64,000 nucleotides of DNA, taken from positions 1,736,001 to 1,800,000 of the forward strand of contig NZ_CAAHFB010000001.1 of NCBI RefSeq assembly GCF_900880625.1, written 5' to 3'. A program made the position numbers and the translations under genes. This stretch comes from Halorhabdus rudnickae. Its GTDB lineage: Archaea; Halobacteriota; Halobacteria; Halobacteriales; Haloarculaceae. Numbering within the stretch: the stretch's first letter is position 1; each line of letters starts with the position of its first letter. Positions 51,725 to 61,534 of the stretch are shown here, piece by piece. The notes below the pieces were generated by a model. It did not search any database. It saw only the letters and a program-made list of their open reading frames with translations, and had not been told where the DNA came from.

Positions 51725-53464
51725 TCACTCTCGGTTGACGCCAGGATTGCTCACCGCACCGTTGGCCGCCGAGTCGAAATCCCGGTGGTACTTCGCCAGC
51801 ACACCACTTTCGTAGGTCGGCTCGGGATCGTCTCGCTCGTCGAGTCGCTGTTCGATCTCGGCGTCGCTCAGGTCGACATCTAGCGTCCGGTCGGGGATGT
51901 CCACGGTCACGGTGTCGCCGTCTTCGAGTGCGCCGATCGGCCCGCCGACGAAACTCTCGGGGGCGACATGGCCGATCATCGGCCCCCGCGTCCCACCCGA
52001 GAAACGGCCGTCAGTGAGCAGCGCAACGTCGTCCTCGTGGCCCTGGCCAACCACGGCGGCGGTGACGCCGAGCATCTCCCGCATGCCGGGACCACCCTTC
52101 GGCCCCTCACCCCGGATGACGATCACGTCACCCGATTCGATGTGGTCCTCCTGGACGTATTCCATGGCTTCCTCCTCGTTCTCGAAGATACGAGCCGGGC
52201 CCTGGTGGTGGAACTCGTCGTTGCCGGTCGCTTTCAGGACCGCGCCGTCGGGCGCGAGATTCCCGGTGAGGATCTTGATCGCACCTTCTGGCTCCTTGGG
52301 CGCGTCGATGGGATAGAGGAAGTCGGCGTCGATCTCACTCTCAGGTGGCAGTCGACCCTGCTCCTCTAAGTACTCGATCTCCTCGGCCAGTGTGCGGCCG
52401 GTGATCGTCATCGCGTCGCCGTGAAGCAGGTCGGCTTCGAGCAATCGGCGGAGGACGACCGGCACGCCGCCGATCTCGTGGAGGTCGTTCATCACCTTCT
52501 CGCCGCCGGGCTGGAGGTCGGCGATTTTGGGCGTCCGCCGGGAAATCTCGTCGAAGTCTTCGATGTCCAACTCGATACCGGCCTCGGCGGCCATCGCAAG
52601 CAGGTGGAGCACGGCATTGGTCGACCCGCCGATCGCCGTCTGGAGGGCAATGGCGTTCTCGAAGGACTCCCGAGAGAGGATCTCGGAGGGGCGGCGACGC
52701 TCCTCGATGACCTCGACGACTAACTCGCCGGTCTCGCGGGCGACATCATAGCGACTCTCATCCTCGGCAGGCGGGGAGGCACTCCCGAGCGGGGCAAGTC
52801 CGAGAACCTCAGAGATGGAGGCCATCGTGTTGGCGGTGAACATCCCGCCGCAGGCTCCCGCACCGGGACAGGCGTTGCGTTCGAGGTCGTCGAGTTCTTC
52901 GTCGTCCATGTCGCCGGTGGCGTGGGCACCCACGCCCTCGAAGACCTGGACGATGGTCACGTCCCGACCCTCGTGTTCGCCGGGCATGATCGACCCGCCA
53001 TAGAGGAAGACGCTCGGCAGGTCCGTTCGGATCATCGCCATCATCATCCCGGGCATGTTCTTGTCGCAGCCGCCGATCGTCACGAGACCGTCGACGCGCT
53101 CACCGAAAGCGACCAGTTCGACGGAATCGGCGATAACTTCCCGGGAGATGAGCGAGGCCTTCATCCCCTCGGTACCCATCGAGATGGCGTCGCTGATGGT
53201 GATGGTCCCGAACTCGACGGGCATGCCGCCGGCCTCGTCAGTCCCATTCCAGGCCGTCTCGGCGACATCGTCTAAATGGACGTTACAGGGCGTGATGTCC
53301 GCCGCGGGGTTTGCGATCCCCACCAGCGGCGAGTCGAAGTCGGCATCGTCGTAGCCCATCGCGCGGAACATCGCCCGATGGGGCGCCTTGTCGGCCCCTT
53401 CCGTGACGTCTGTGCTCGGAAGGTCCTCGTCTTTGTTGCGAGAGAACCTATCGTCGTTAGACAT
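51725..53464 (-). CDS. ilvD: Dihydroxy-acid dehydratase
   Basis: Branched-chain amino acid synthesis: dehydrates dihydroxy-isovalerate and dihydroxy-methylvalerate. 579 aa. Iron-sulphur ligands in GITPCNVH-type ([11 protein letters not shown]), [18 protein letters not shown] and [21 protein letters not shown]-terminal [16 protein letters not shown] and [16 protein letters not shown]. Stand-alone, with no other ilv gene nearby. Confidence 0.95.
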   Translation of the reverse strand: MSNDDRFSRNKDEDLPSTDVTEGADKAPHRAMFRAMGYDDADFDSPLVGIANPAADITPCNVHLDDVAETAWNGTDEAGGMPVEFGTITISDAISMGTEGMKASLISREVIADSVELVAFGERVDGLVTIGGCDKNMPGMMMAMIRTDLPSVFLYGGSIMPGEHEGRDVTIVQVFEGVGAHATGDMDDEELDDLERNACPGAGACGGMFTANTMASISEVLGLAPLGSASPPAEDESRYDVARETGELVVEVIEERRRPSEILSRESFENAIALQTAIGGSTNAVLHLLAMAAEAGIELDIEDFDEISRRTPKIADLQPGGEKVMNDLHEIGGVPVVLRRLLEADLLHGDAMTITGRTLAEEIEYLEEQGRLPPESEIDADFLYPIDAPKEPEGAIKILTGNLAPDGAVLKATGNDEFHHQGPARIFENEEEAMEYVQEDHIESGDVIVIRGEGPKGGPGMREMLGVTAAVVGQGHEDDVALLTDGRFSGGTRGPMIGHVAPESFVGGPIGALEDGDTVTVDIPDRTLDVDLSDAEIEQRLDERDDPEPTYESGVLAKYHRDFDSAANGAVSNPGVNRE

Positions 53465-53620
53465 GCTCTAGGGGAGTCCCGCAGCGAGTAAAAAGGGCCC
53501 GGTGGATCGGATTGTCGCCGATATCGCACTCCGGTACCGTATCAGGACAGCGAGAACGGTTGCCAGCCGCTGGGCTGATCCGGTAGTCAACGAACACGCA
53601 ATCCCCCGTCGGCGTCGTCG

Positions 53621-54049
53621 CTATCGTATTCGCACTTCGATCCGGCCGTCGGCGACCTGCCCGAGCGTGTTGACGGTGCGCTCGTCATGAGAGCGATCGA
53701 TCACGAAGACGCCGATCGCCCCGGAGCTGTCGATACGTCCCGAGATCGCCTGGGCGAATCGGAAGAGTTTGCGCAGATCGACGGACAACGCCAGCGAGGA
53801 GAGGCTTATCAGGCCAGTCCGGACACGATCCTCGGCGGCCGCAGCGTACAGCAGCTCGTACAGCGCCGAGAACTACATCCCGACGCCGGTGAGATCGCTC
53901 TGGATCGAGACGGATTTGACCTCGGCGTCAGGCACGGTACCTGCGGTCTCGACGCCGAGATCAAGGTCGGTAAGCTCCGAGCGGAAGGTTTCGGCGGTGG
54001 CCTCACGGACGGCCACGTCGCCATCGACACAGAGAATCCGGTCGGTCAT
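53621..54049 (-). pseudogene. Broken signalling gene (receiver-like start, RecA/KaiC-like end)
   Basis: A single frame of 143 codons. It starts MTDRILCVDGDVAVREATAE, like a response-regulator receiver, runs 58 codons to an in-frame TAG, then continues FSALYELLYAAAAEDRVRTG ... SVDLRKLFRFAQAISGRIDS, GAIGVFVIDRSHDERTVNTL to a final TAG. The second part resembles haloarchaeal KaiC/RecA-like signalling proteins. Much of a normal gene is missing, so internal deletion plus nonsense change is likely. Confidence 0.6.
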
Positions 54050-54234
54050 TGGTTGTATACCACCCGCGGCAAGAAGAATATACTTACTGGCCCGGCAGTC
54101 AACGGCGAAAACGGAGTACCCAGATCGCCGATCCGCGGTCGAATGTGCCGGGCAACCGGGCGATTGCGTGTTCCATCGACGGGCTCACGCTGTCGGCGGT
54201 CGCCCCGCGTCGGCAACGCGAGTGCGGGAAGCGG

Positions 54235-54987
54235 CTATCCGGATCGGGGATGTGTCCGATCGGCCGAGAGATAGGCCGTTTCCAGATGGTCGAGGATGCT
54301 GTCGACAATGGTCGGGTCATACGTCCAAGCCCCGTAGAACGATCGCGATTCGCGTTCCTCAGCGAGTATGGCGCTCTTCTGGGAATCCGTCCCGCCGCCG
54401 TCGAAGACGACGAACCAGGTTTCAGCGATCTCTGCGTTGTCGACAGAGTGGACAGTGACACCGTCGAGATCGGGCGGTGGCTGGTCAGGCGTGCCATAGG
54501 TGTGCACGTCAAGGCCACGGGCCGCGATATCAGTGTAGATCGACGCCTCCCCGGCCAGCATCGACAGCTGCTGGAAGCCAGCATGAATGGTCCCCTCACC
54601 GACCCGCCGAGCGCGGTCCTCAATCTCTCGAGACGTGTAGAGCATCTGTTCAGTGTCGTAGGCAGTGAACGTCGTCTCCTTGAGATGACCGAGGATGGGT
54701 TCGTAGTTCATATCCGCGACGCCCGTCGTGTCCTGATCGGTTGCTACCCCATCGAGGAGTTCCCGCAACGTCCAGAGATGGACCATCGAGAGGACTGTGT
54801 CTCGATTGCTGAGGACGGCGAGGTCTTCAGGCCGTCCGGACGCAGTGGTAACAGCGTCGATATGGACGTTTTGGGACTGAAAGTACTCTCTGAGTTCCGC
54901 GACGATTTGCTCGTCGGAACTGCAATTGAATACGATGAGTTCTTTCTCGTGGTCATTGATCGCTTCGAGAATCTGTGTGAGTGTCAT
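54235..54987 (-). CDS. DICT-domain sensory protein
   Basis: 250 aa, no membrane segment. The pattern LEAINDHEKELIVFNCSSDE ... QFSMLAGEASIYTDIAARGL-like (here QQLSMLAGEASIYTDIAARG), TVHSVDNAEIAETWFVVFDG and the ending FYGAWTYDPTIVDSILDHLE is that of the DICT domain, thought to sense light or small molecules in archaea and cyanobacteria. No effector domain is fused. Lies next to the broken signalling gene, which may have been its partner. Confidence 0.8.
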   Translation of the reverse strand: MTLTQILEAINDHEKELIVFNCSSDEQIVAELREYFQSQNVHIDAVTTASGRPEDLAVLSNRDTVLSMVHLWTLRELLDGVATDQDTTGVADMNYEPILGHLKETTFTAYDTEQMLYTSREIEDRARRVGEGTIHAGFQQLSMLAGEASIYTDIAARGLDVHTYGTPDQPPPDLDGVTVHSVDNAEIAETWFVVFDGGGTDSQKSAILAEERESRSFYGAWTYDPTIVDSILDHLETAYLSADRTHPRSG

Positions 54988-55040
54988 TATGAAACGGGTA
55001 TGTGGCAGACCGGCATATAAGTACGGCCCTGACCGGAGGC

Positions 55041-55729
55041 GGTGTTCAGATACAGATTGAAGAGTGAGACGTGCTATTTCTCAAAGAGATATTTGCCCAA
55101 AAACGTACGCCTCAGCCATAGTATCGACCAGGTTGACGTAGATTTGTGGAGCGAGAAGCGACACCGCGATTTCTGGTGTAGCTCAGTATTCAGTTGCATC
55201 TTGCTGGATTAGAGCTTTCAAATACGATGCCTATTCTTGAGGCATTCGGTGTCGAACGTGCGCGGTCGACTGTTCATAATCGGGTCCACAAAGCAGATCT
55301 ACAGTCCGGGGATGGACAGAACCCAGATCACGTTGCGGTTGACGAAACCGTGACCGATCGGCAGTGAGCAGTATTGGCTGTACGCCGCCATCGATCCAGA
55401 AACAAACGAATTGCTTTATACAACGGTGAACCGGCCCGAAATTCGGCTCTTGCACACGCGTTCTTTCACGAGCTGCGTGAGACACACGATGTTGACGACG
55501 CAATGGTTCACATCGACGGATCGCACTCGTTGAAAGACACCTGTAACACTCAAGGCCCCGATTTCAGATGTGAACGCGGCGGAAATCGAAACGGATTCAA
55601 ACACGTATTTCGTGAGAGAAAGAATAGAAGCCCTTCGTTCTCAAACTGTGTTAGCTACGTCAGTCCAGAAACAGCAGGCGATTGACTCAGATCCTTTCGC
55701 ACTCGCATAGAACCAGGTATCTAAACACC
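55041..55729 (+). mobile_element. Decayed IS6-family insertion sequence, 689 bp
   Basis: Terminal inverted repeats GGTGTTCAGATAC (55041-55053) and GTATCTAAACACC (55717-55729) match at 12 of 13 positions. Inside, transposase fragments in changing frames: QLHLAGLELSNT-MPILEAF (about 55190-55240), HVAVDETV with the first catalytic Asp (about 55330), QYWLYAAIDPETNELLYTTV (about 55371-55430), ARNSALAHAFFHELRETHDV (about 55437-55500) and the end SFSNC ... ETAGD. At least two frameshifts and several stops. The size suits small IS6-type haloarchaeal elements. No target duplication sought beyond the ends. Confidence 0.75.
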
Positions 55730-55746
55730 ATCTCGAAATAAAACCA

Positions 55747-55757
55747 AATAATATATA
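55747..55757 (+). promoter_or_regulatory. TATA box of the island-3 operon
   Basis: The run AATAATATATA lies 27-37 bp before the ATG at 55784, the spacing expected of a leaderless haloarchaeal promoter. It decides the start of the following gene: an ATG at 55757 falls inside the TATA box itself. Confidence 0.6.
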
Positions 55758-55783
55758 TGAATTGGACTGATTGGCCGACATGT

Positions 55784-56959
55784 ATGGCAAAAAATAGAGA
55801 TTATGGAAGCAGTATTGGTAGAAGAACATTGCTAAAAAACATGGGCATCAGTGGGTTATTGGGATTAACTGGGGTTAGTATCAGCCGCCCTGCAGTAGGG
55901 TCGACACAATCACAAATTGGTGACGGTGTTACGGATCGTTCGCTACTTGCAGGAATAAACGATCCAAAATGGACTGAAAATGAAAAGGTGGAACAAAACG
56001 TAGGTAATAATACCAGTGTAACAGTGGGGTACATGGGTAGCGAATTAGATACGGTGTACGATGATGATAATAACGAGTGGGTGGAATATTGGAAACATCG
56101 GTTTGATCTTTCGAACATCGGTCACTCGGCCCCCTTAGGTAGCGACAAAACCTATAACATAGGTGAACAATGGTTCAAGTGTGGGCCTGCCTATCCGGAC
56201 TATGATCCAGAAGATCCGATCAAGTTTTATGATGTTCCGGTGGCTGGTGCCTGTGCGTGGCCAAATCCTCCAGGTGGTAACTGGAGTGAAGTCATTAAAG
56301 AAATAGTAGAAAAAGCAGCTACAGAAGCAAATCAGATTGTTAATCTGGCCCACACAGCAAGCACAATCTATAACGCATATCAAGAAAAATCCTTCAATTC
56401 TGAAGGCCCGGATTCAATCAAGTTGAAGAAAGACTATAACGCTGTGAAGAGAAACGAATCATCACACAGTGTTCATTTCTCGATACACACGGTTCCTGGT
56501 GGGTATAATACTGCCAAGATTGAGAGTGGTATTTCATATGGAGGGGGCTCAGATGAAGCTAGTGTAGAATTCAAAGTTGATATTACTGATGATACCGTCA
56601 CACCTCTCACGAAATCAGAAGGTTCGTCAACCAACATACAATCTAGTTTGCGCTCCCGATTTGATCAAATGAGCCAAGATGAATTGGACGAAATTGGTGT
56701 TATGAGAGTATACAAATCAGATCTTGAAAAGCTACTAAAGAAACTCAAAAAGGAGCGTCGGCGTAACAAACAACACCCAAGTAAGATTCAGGAAGATGCT
56801 GAGAAAATTGATAGAGAGATATACTCTGTGAAGCAAGCGAAACAAAGACTTGATTTCGAACCCGACGGACATACATATATAAAGACACAGTCGATGAATG
56901 TAGATATAAAGAAGGAAAAATCTGATTCAGACATCGCAAGAACACAATCCACAAGATGA
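55784..56959 (+). CDS. Large Tat-exported protein (unknown function)
   Basis: 391 aa. Twin-arginine signal SSIGRRTLLKNMGISGLLGL (about residues 8-27), cleavage expected after the VGS near 40. The mature part has a Trp/Tyr-rich domain (NNEWVEYWKHRFDLSN, EQWFKCGPAYPDYDPEDP, with Cys residues), a helical middle (WSEVIKEIVEKAATEANQIV), a beta-rich segment (HSVHFSIHTVPGGYNTAKIE) and a basic coiled-coil tail (LEKLLKKLKKERRRNKQ). AT-rich, basic C-terminus, unlike neighbours. A Tat signal, 360-390 aa length and this domain order recall halocin H4-type precursors, but I cannot show homology. It overlaps the next gene by 4 bp. Confidence 0.7.
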   Translation: MAKNRDYGSSIGRRTLLKNMGISGLLGLTGVSISRPAVGSTQSQIGDGVTDRSLLAGINDPKWTENEKVEQNVGNNTSVTVGYMGSELDTVYDDDNNEWVEYWKHRFDLSNIGHSAPLGSDKTYNIGEQWFKCGPAYPDYDPEDPIKFYDVPVAGACAWPNPPGGNWSEVIKEIVEKAATEANQIVNLAHTASTIYNAYQEKSFNSEGPDSIKLKKDYNAVKRNESSHSVHFSIHTVPGGYNTAKIESGISYGGGSDEASVEFKVDITDDTVTPLTKSEGSSTNIQSSLRSRFDQMSQDELDEIGVMRVYKSDLEKLLKKLKKERRRNKQHPSKIQEDAEKIDREIYSVKQAKQRLDFEPDGHTYIKTQSMNVDIKKEKSDSDIARTQSTR

Positions 56960-57453
56960 ATCGCCGTTCGGTTATCGCATCGCTCGGAGGAGCAATCACG
57001 ATCGGTACTTCTGGATGTGTGCATCTGAACTTCCTACAGAACACCCATAGACTCTGGTTCGTTCGCCTCAATCGCGCATGGGAAGGAACGGTTGAAGTCG
57101 ATGCACGAATCAAGCGCAACGGGACCGTCGTCCACGAGTCTAGCTACGAAGTTCCTGGTATCGAGGAAAGCGACAAGGGAGACGAAGAACCCATGGAATG
57201 GGCTGGTACGAGCCGGAAATTAATTCAATCGAAATGGGATACCGCTCCTGCTGTGTTTACCGTCGAAAGTAAACTGTCCGACAACGATGATTGGGTTACA
57301 GACTCGTTCTCTAACGTCGAGTCGACACATATTGGAGCGACAGTGGACATTGTCGGTCCTGGCGTAGCGGGCATCAAACCACACGAATTCGACTCTGAAA
57401 CAGAAGTACAGCAGTTCCTCGATCAAGTAACACCACCCAATGTAGAGCATTGA
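56956..57453 (+). CDS. Tat lipoprotein, partner of the large Tat protein
   Basis: 165 aa. Signal NRRSVIASLGGAITIGTSGC with a lipobox Cys at residue 20, so an anchored extracellular lipoprotein. The mature domain has alternating strands (HRLWFVRLNRAWEGTVEVDA, VFTVESKLSDNDDWVTDSF), an immunoglobulin-like pattern seen in many haloarchaeal lipoproteins. It overlaps the preceding stop by 4 bp, so the pair is translated together; a surface binding, inhibitor or immunity partner is plausible. Confidence 0.7.
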   Translation: MNRRSVIASLGGAITIGTSGCVHLNFLQNTHRLWFVRLNRAWEGTVEVDARIKRNGTVVHESSYEVPGIEESDKGDEEPMEWAGTSRKLIQSKWDTAPAVFTVESKLSDNDDWVTDSFSNVESTHIGATVDIVGPGVAGIKPHEFDSETEVQQFLDQVTPPNVEH

Positions 57454-57630
57454 CGGAAAGCCCCTGGACATTATCGCCATATGGAATATGGGTGCAAACG
57501 CTAAGCAAATATAAGATATAAGTTTTGAGTTAACCGAGCTAGATGATTCTGGACTCGGCATGCTTGATTCGCTGAGGAGAAAGCGTGTATCTACACTATA
57601 AGAATCAGGGGGGTTCGGGTATTTCCGAGA

Positions 57631-57827
57631 GGATCTTGCAACCAACATGGCCTCGATTTCAGAGACGAACGTCGTCGAAATCGAAACAGCCCCGAACATC
57701 CACTTCGTGGGGTAAAACACAGAACCGCTTCATTCTCACACGGTTTCAGCCAGGCCGCTGCAGAAACAGCAGACGAGTCGGTCAGGTCCGTCGCATTCGC
57801 ATGGAACCAGCGTATCTGAACACTACC
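57631..57827 (+). mobile_element. 3' remnant of a second IS6-family copy
   Basis: One open frame reads GSCNQHGLDFRDERRRNRNS, VKHRTASFSHGFSQAAAETA, DESVRSVAFAWNQRI and a TGA, the C-terminal end of the same transposase type as at 55041. It ends in GTATCTGAACACTACC (57812-57827), which matches the inverted repeat of the first copy. The left two thirds are missing. Same orientation as copy 1, so the two bracket the Tat gene pair as direct repeats. Confidence 0.7.
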
Positions 57828-57875
57828 TGCCCAGGAGAGGTGCCTTCAAGACCCTGCTGGCGCAATCGGTATACC

Positions 57876-58841
57876 ATGAGTCGGGTGTCAATCGGGGCTC
57901 GACTGCACGCGGGCTTTCAGAACCTCTCGCTGGCGCGCGATCGCCTCTATGGCGGCATCGGCTGGGCCATCGACGAGCCACAGCTGGTAGTGAACGCGGA
58001 TCGAGCCGACAGTCTCGTCTGTCCGGACGACGCAGTCGAGCCGTATGCCCGCCGAGCGATCGACGCACTAAGCGTCCCCGGGGCCGAGATCAGTGTCGAG
58101 CGCCGCTACGACCGCCACGCCGGGCTGGGCAGCGGAACCCGCCTCGCAGTGGCCGCATTGGTGGGAGTTGCCGACGCCTACGATCTCGATGTCGCGGTGC
58201 GCGAACGGGCTCCCGACCTCGGCCGGGGCGGACGAAGCGGCGTCGGGATCGCCACCTTTCTCGAGGGGGGATTCGTCGTCGACGGCGGTCACCCGACCGA
58301 ACGGTTCACCCACAGCCCCCCGGAGACCGGCACTTGGACCACGCCGCCGGTCGTCGCCCGCCACCCGATCCCCGAGTCCTGGCAGTTCGTCCTGGTCACG
58401 CCGACGATCGACGCCGGCCAGCACGGGAGCAACGAGGACGCGAGCATGCGCTCGATCGTCGAGCAGGCCGACCCGGGGATCGCCGACGAGATCGCCCCGC
58501 TGGTGACCCAGCGACTCCTGCCCGCGATCGCCGAGGGGGATCGCCGGACCTTCGGTGCGGCGATCACCCGGCTCGGTCGGCTCAATGGCGCCTGGTACGC
58601 GGACGAACAGGGCGGTGTCTATCGCCCGCCGGCCGGCCGGCTCGTCGAGGCACTCTCAGCCGTCGACGGCGTCGACGGCGTCGGCCAGTCATCGTGGGGG
58701 CCAACGGTCTATGCGATCACCGGGGTCGAGTGGGTCGATCGCGTTCGGGAGACGGCCCAGGAGGCCCTCGAAACAGTCGGTGTCGAAGGCGACATCCGTG
58801 CGGTCGGGCCGGACAATCGCGGGTTTACTCTCGAAGCGTGA
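57876..58841 (+). CDS. GHMP-family protein, beta-RFAP synthase-like
   Basis: 321 aa from MSRVSIGARLHAGFQNLSLA; the frame is open upstream only through the transposon remnant. Similar to beta-ribofuranosylaminobenzene 5'-phosphate synthases: the GHMP motif is HAGLGSGTRLAVAALVGVAD (about residues 83-102), with GRGGRSGVGIATFLEGGFVV (about 115) and VTPTIDAGQHGSNED. In methanogens this enzyme starts the tetrahydromethanopterin pathway; haloarchaea keep homologues whose role is less certain. Confidence 0.85.
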   Translation: MSRVSIGARLHAGFQNLSLARDRLYGGIGWAIDEPQLVVNADRADSLVCPDDAVEPYARRAIDALSVPGAEISVERRYDRHAGLGSGTRLAVAALVGVADAYDLDVAVRERAPDLGRGGRSGVGIATFLEGGFVVDGGHPTERFTHSPPETGTWTTPPVVARHPIPESWQFVLVTPTIDAGQHGSNEDASMRSIVEQADPGIADEIAPLVTQRLLPAIAEGDRRTFGAAITRLGRLNGAWYADEQGGVYRPPAGRLVEALSAVDGVDGVGQSSWGPTVYAITGVEWVDRVRETAQEALETVGVEGDIRAVGPDNRGFTLEA

Positions 58842-58868
58842 GCCCCACCCCACGGCGGTGACTGGTCG

Positions 58869-59072
58869 CTACTCGGGAGATTCGAGTTCGAAGGCGACCT
58901 CCAGTTCGACCTGGTACTCTCGTTGGTCACCCGCGAGTTCGACGCCCTGCTCGGTGACGTCCGCCCACTTCACGTTCTCGAGGGTTTCCTCTGCGCGGTC
59001 GATCGCGTTGTCGGCCGCGTCGTCGAAACTGTCGGTGGATGCCCCACGGAGGATGACCTTCTTGAAGACCAT
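58869..59072 (-). CDS. Dodecin flavoprotein
   Basis: 67-aa subunit of a hollow dodecamer that stores riboflavin/lumichrome. Sequence pattern [20 protein letters not shown] ... [20 protein letters not shown], with the flavin-stacking Trp (about residue 36) and the conserved beta-strand end [13 protein letters not shown]. Matches haloarchaeal dodecin in length and layout. Confidence 0.93.
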   Translation of the reverse strand: MVFKKVILRGASTDSFDDAADNAIDRAEETLENVKWADVTEQGVELAGDQREYQVELEVAFELESPE

Positions 59073-59174
59073 GTGAACAGTTCGTCCCGTGGATGGATAA
59101 ACCTGTTTGCAGCAAATGTAGGCCCAGACTCGGAGTTGTGTGAGACGACCGACGTCGAAAGTCCCGAAACGGTC

Positions 59175-61241
59175 TCAGAACTCGTCGGGGCCGGGCGCAG
59201 GCACGCCTTCCTCCTCCGGCCCGTCGGGCCCGTCCAGGTTGTACTCCTCGCGCAACTCCCGGATACGGTCCCGGATGTCCGCCGCGAGTTCGAACTCGAG
59301 GTTGTCCGCCGCTTCCTGCATCCGCTCCTGTAAGTCCTCGATAAGGCGTGCCGCGGTCTCTTCGTCCTCGGGATCGGCCGTCGCCGAGCCGCCGGTGTCG
59401 GTCTTGCTGCCCGGCAAATTCGTCTCGCCGATAGCCTTCTCGATGGTCGTCGGCTCGTGGCCGTGTTCCTCGTTGTACTCTCGTTGAATTCGCCGGCGAC
59501 GCTTCGTCTCCTCGATAGCTGCCTCCATAGCGTCGCTTGGATCGTCGGCATAGAGCACGACTTTGCCATTGACGTTGCGGGCGGCCCGTCCCATGGTCTG
59601 GACCAGCGTCGTCTCACTCCGGAGAAACCCTTCCTGATCGGCGTCGAGAATGGCCACGAGACTGACCTCGGGGATGTCCAAGCCCTCACGAAGGAGGTTG
59701 ATTCCCACCAGCACGTCGAACTCGCCGGCTCGAAGCCCGCGGACGAGTTCGTGCCGTTCCAGTGTATCGGTCTCGTCGTGCATGTACTCGACGGCGACGC
59801 CCGCCTCCTCGAGGTACTCGGTGAGATCTTCGGCCATGCGCTTGGTCAGTGTCGTGACCAGCGCCCGCTCGTCGTCGGGCAGCGCGTCCAGTCGATCCAT
59901 CAGATCGTCGACCTGCGACTCGGCGGGACTCACTTCTATTTCCGGGTCGACCAGGTAGGTCGGCCGGACGATCTGTTCGACCACCTGGTCGCTTTCCTCG
60001 CGCTCGTAGTCACCCGGCGTCGCGGACACGTGCAGTGTCTGATCGGTCTTTTCCTCGAACTCCTCGAAGGTAAGGGGGCGATTGTCGTAGGCCGTCGGAA
60101 GGCGAAATCCGTTTTCGACCAGCGAATCCTTCCGGGACTTATCACCCGCGTACTGGCCGCGGATCTGGGGGATCGTCTGATGGGACTCGTCGACGACCGT
60201 CAGGAAGTCATCGGGGAAGTAATCCAGCAGTGTGTAGGGCGCTTCCCCGGACTCCCGATCAGAGAGGTGGACGGAGTAGTTCTCGATGCCCGAGCAGTAG
60301 CCGGTCTCTTCGAGCATCTCCAGATCGAAGGTCGTCCGCTCCTCGATGCGCTGGGCGGCCACGAGGTCACCCTGCCGTTCGAAGTACGAGACTCGCTGTT
60401 CCATCAACTCCTCGATCTCCTCGATCGCATCTTCGAGTCGCCGTTCGGGGATCGAATAGTGCTCGGCAGGGTGGATCAAGGCGGCGGGTTCTTCGCTCTT
60501 GAGGTCGCCTTCCAGGGGATCGAGCTTCGAGATGCGGTCGATCTCGTCGCCCCAGAACTCCACCCGGAGGGCGTAGCGACCGTACATCGGGTAGATCTCG
60601 ACGGTGTCCCCGCGCACGCGGAACGTGCCGTGGGTGAAGTCGACGTCGTTGCGCTCGTAGTTCAGATCGACGAGGCGGCCGAGCAACTCGTCGCGGTCGA
60701 TCGCCTGGCCCCGCTCCAGGCGCAGCGACATGTCGACGTAGTTGGCCGGGTCCCCGAGGCCGTAGATCGCCGAGACGCTGGCGACGACGATGACGTCCTC
60801 GCGTGTCAGAAGAGAACGGGTCGCCGAGTGGCGTAGCCGGTCGATCTCGTCGTTGATCGAGGCGTCCTTCTCGATGTACTTGTCGGTCTGCTCGACGTAT
60901 GCTTCGGGCTGGTAATAATCGTAGTAGGAGACGAAATATTCGACGGCATTGTTCGGGAACAGTTCGCGGAACTCCTCGTAGAGCTGTGCCGCCAGCGTCT
61001 TGTTGTGGGCGATGACCAGCGTCGGCTGTTGGATCTCCTCGATGACCCACGAGACGGTATTCGTCTTGCCGGAGCCAGTGACTCCGAGGAGGGTCTGTTT
61101 GTCCTGGCCCGAGCGATAGCCTTCGGCGAGTTGCTCGATGGCGTCGGGCTGGTCGCCTGCGGGCTCGAAGGGCGCGTCGACGCGGAACTCGCTTTCGGCG
61201 TCCGGTCGGTCGGGCGAGAGGGGGCCACTGGTGTCGCTCAT
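59175..61241 (-). CDS. uvrB: Excinuclease ABC subunit B
   Basis: Damage-verifying helicase-like subunit of nucleotide excision repair. The start [20 protein letters not shown] gives 688 aa. Walker [12 protein letters not shown], beta-hairpin [15 protein letters not shown]-type VVDESH, helicase motif VI (TMGRAARN) and the C-terminal UVR domain ([20 protein letters not shown]). A bacterial-type gene common in haloarchaea. uvrA and uvrC are not in the window. Confidence 0.96.
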   Translation of the reverse strand: MSDTSGPLSPDRPDAESEFRVDAPFEPAGDQPDAIEQLAEGYRSGQDKQTLLGVTGSGKTNTVSWVIEEIQQPTLVIAHNKTLAAQLYEEFRELFPNNAVEYFVSYYDYYQPEAYVEQTDKYIEKDASINDEIDRLRHSATRSLLTREDVIVVASVSAIYGLGDPANYVDMSLRLERGQAIDRDELLGRLVDLNYERNDVDFTHGTFRVRGDTVEIYPMYGRYALRVEFWGDEIDRISKLDPLEGDLKSEEPAALIHPAEHYSIPERRLEDAIEEIEELMEQRVSYFERQGDLVAAQRIEERTTFDLEMLEETGYCSGIENYSVHLSDRESGEAPYTLLDYFPDDFLTVVDESHQTIPQIRGQYAGDKSRKDSLVENGFRLPTAYDNRPLTFEEFEEKTDQTLHVSATPGDYEREESDQVVEQIVRPTYLVDPEIEVSPAESQVDDLMDRLDALPDDERALVTTLTKRMAEDLTEYLEEAGVAVEYMHDETDTLERHELVRGLRAGEFDVLVGINLLREGLDIPEVSLVAILDADQEGFLRSETTLVQTMGRAARNVNGKVVLYADDPSDAMEAAIEETKRRRRIQREYNEEHGHEPTTIEKAIGETNLPGSKTDTGGSATADPEDEETAARLIEDLQERMQEAADNLEFELAADIRDRIRELREEYNLDGPDGPEEEGVPAPGPDEF

Positions 61242-61534
61242 TGTGTCAGTGGTAACCGCTTGGGCTACTTGACCGCCTCGCTCGCTTCGACCGTGTGGTC
61301 GCGTTGTCGCTCGCAACGTCAGCAGGACGACTGTCTCAGCAATCGGGTGTCTCCCCTACACCGGCCCCGCCCAGGCGAGACCGACGTCAGCCGGACGAAC
61401 GCCAATGATATTCATCTAATCGGCGTGTACAGCCGAACAGGCCCGATACCTATCCAAATAATATAAAAAATGTTAAAAATATATCAAATATATCGAGGAG
61501 AATTATTTTGTATATCAAACCAAGAGACATATTC

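Noticed and set aside
59457-60836. 459-aa open frame antisense to uvrB
   Set aside because: High-GC third-position bias keeps the opposite strand open; composition (His/Arg/Leu-rich, no motif) is that of shadow frames, and uvrB is certain.
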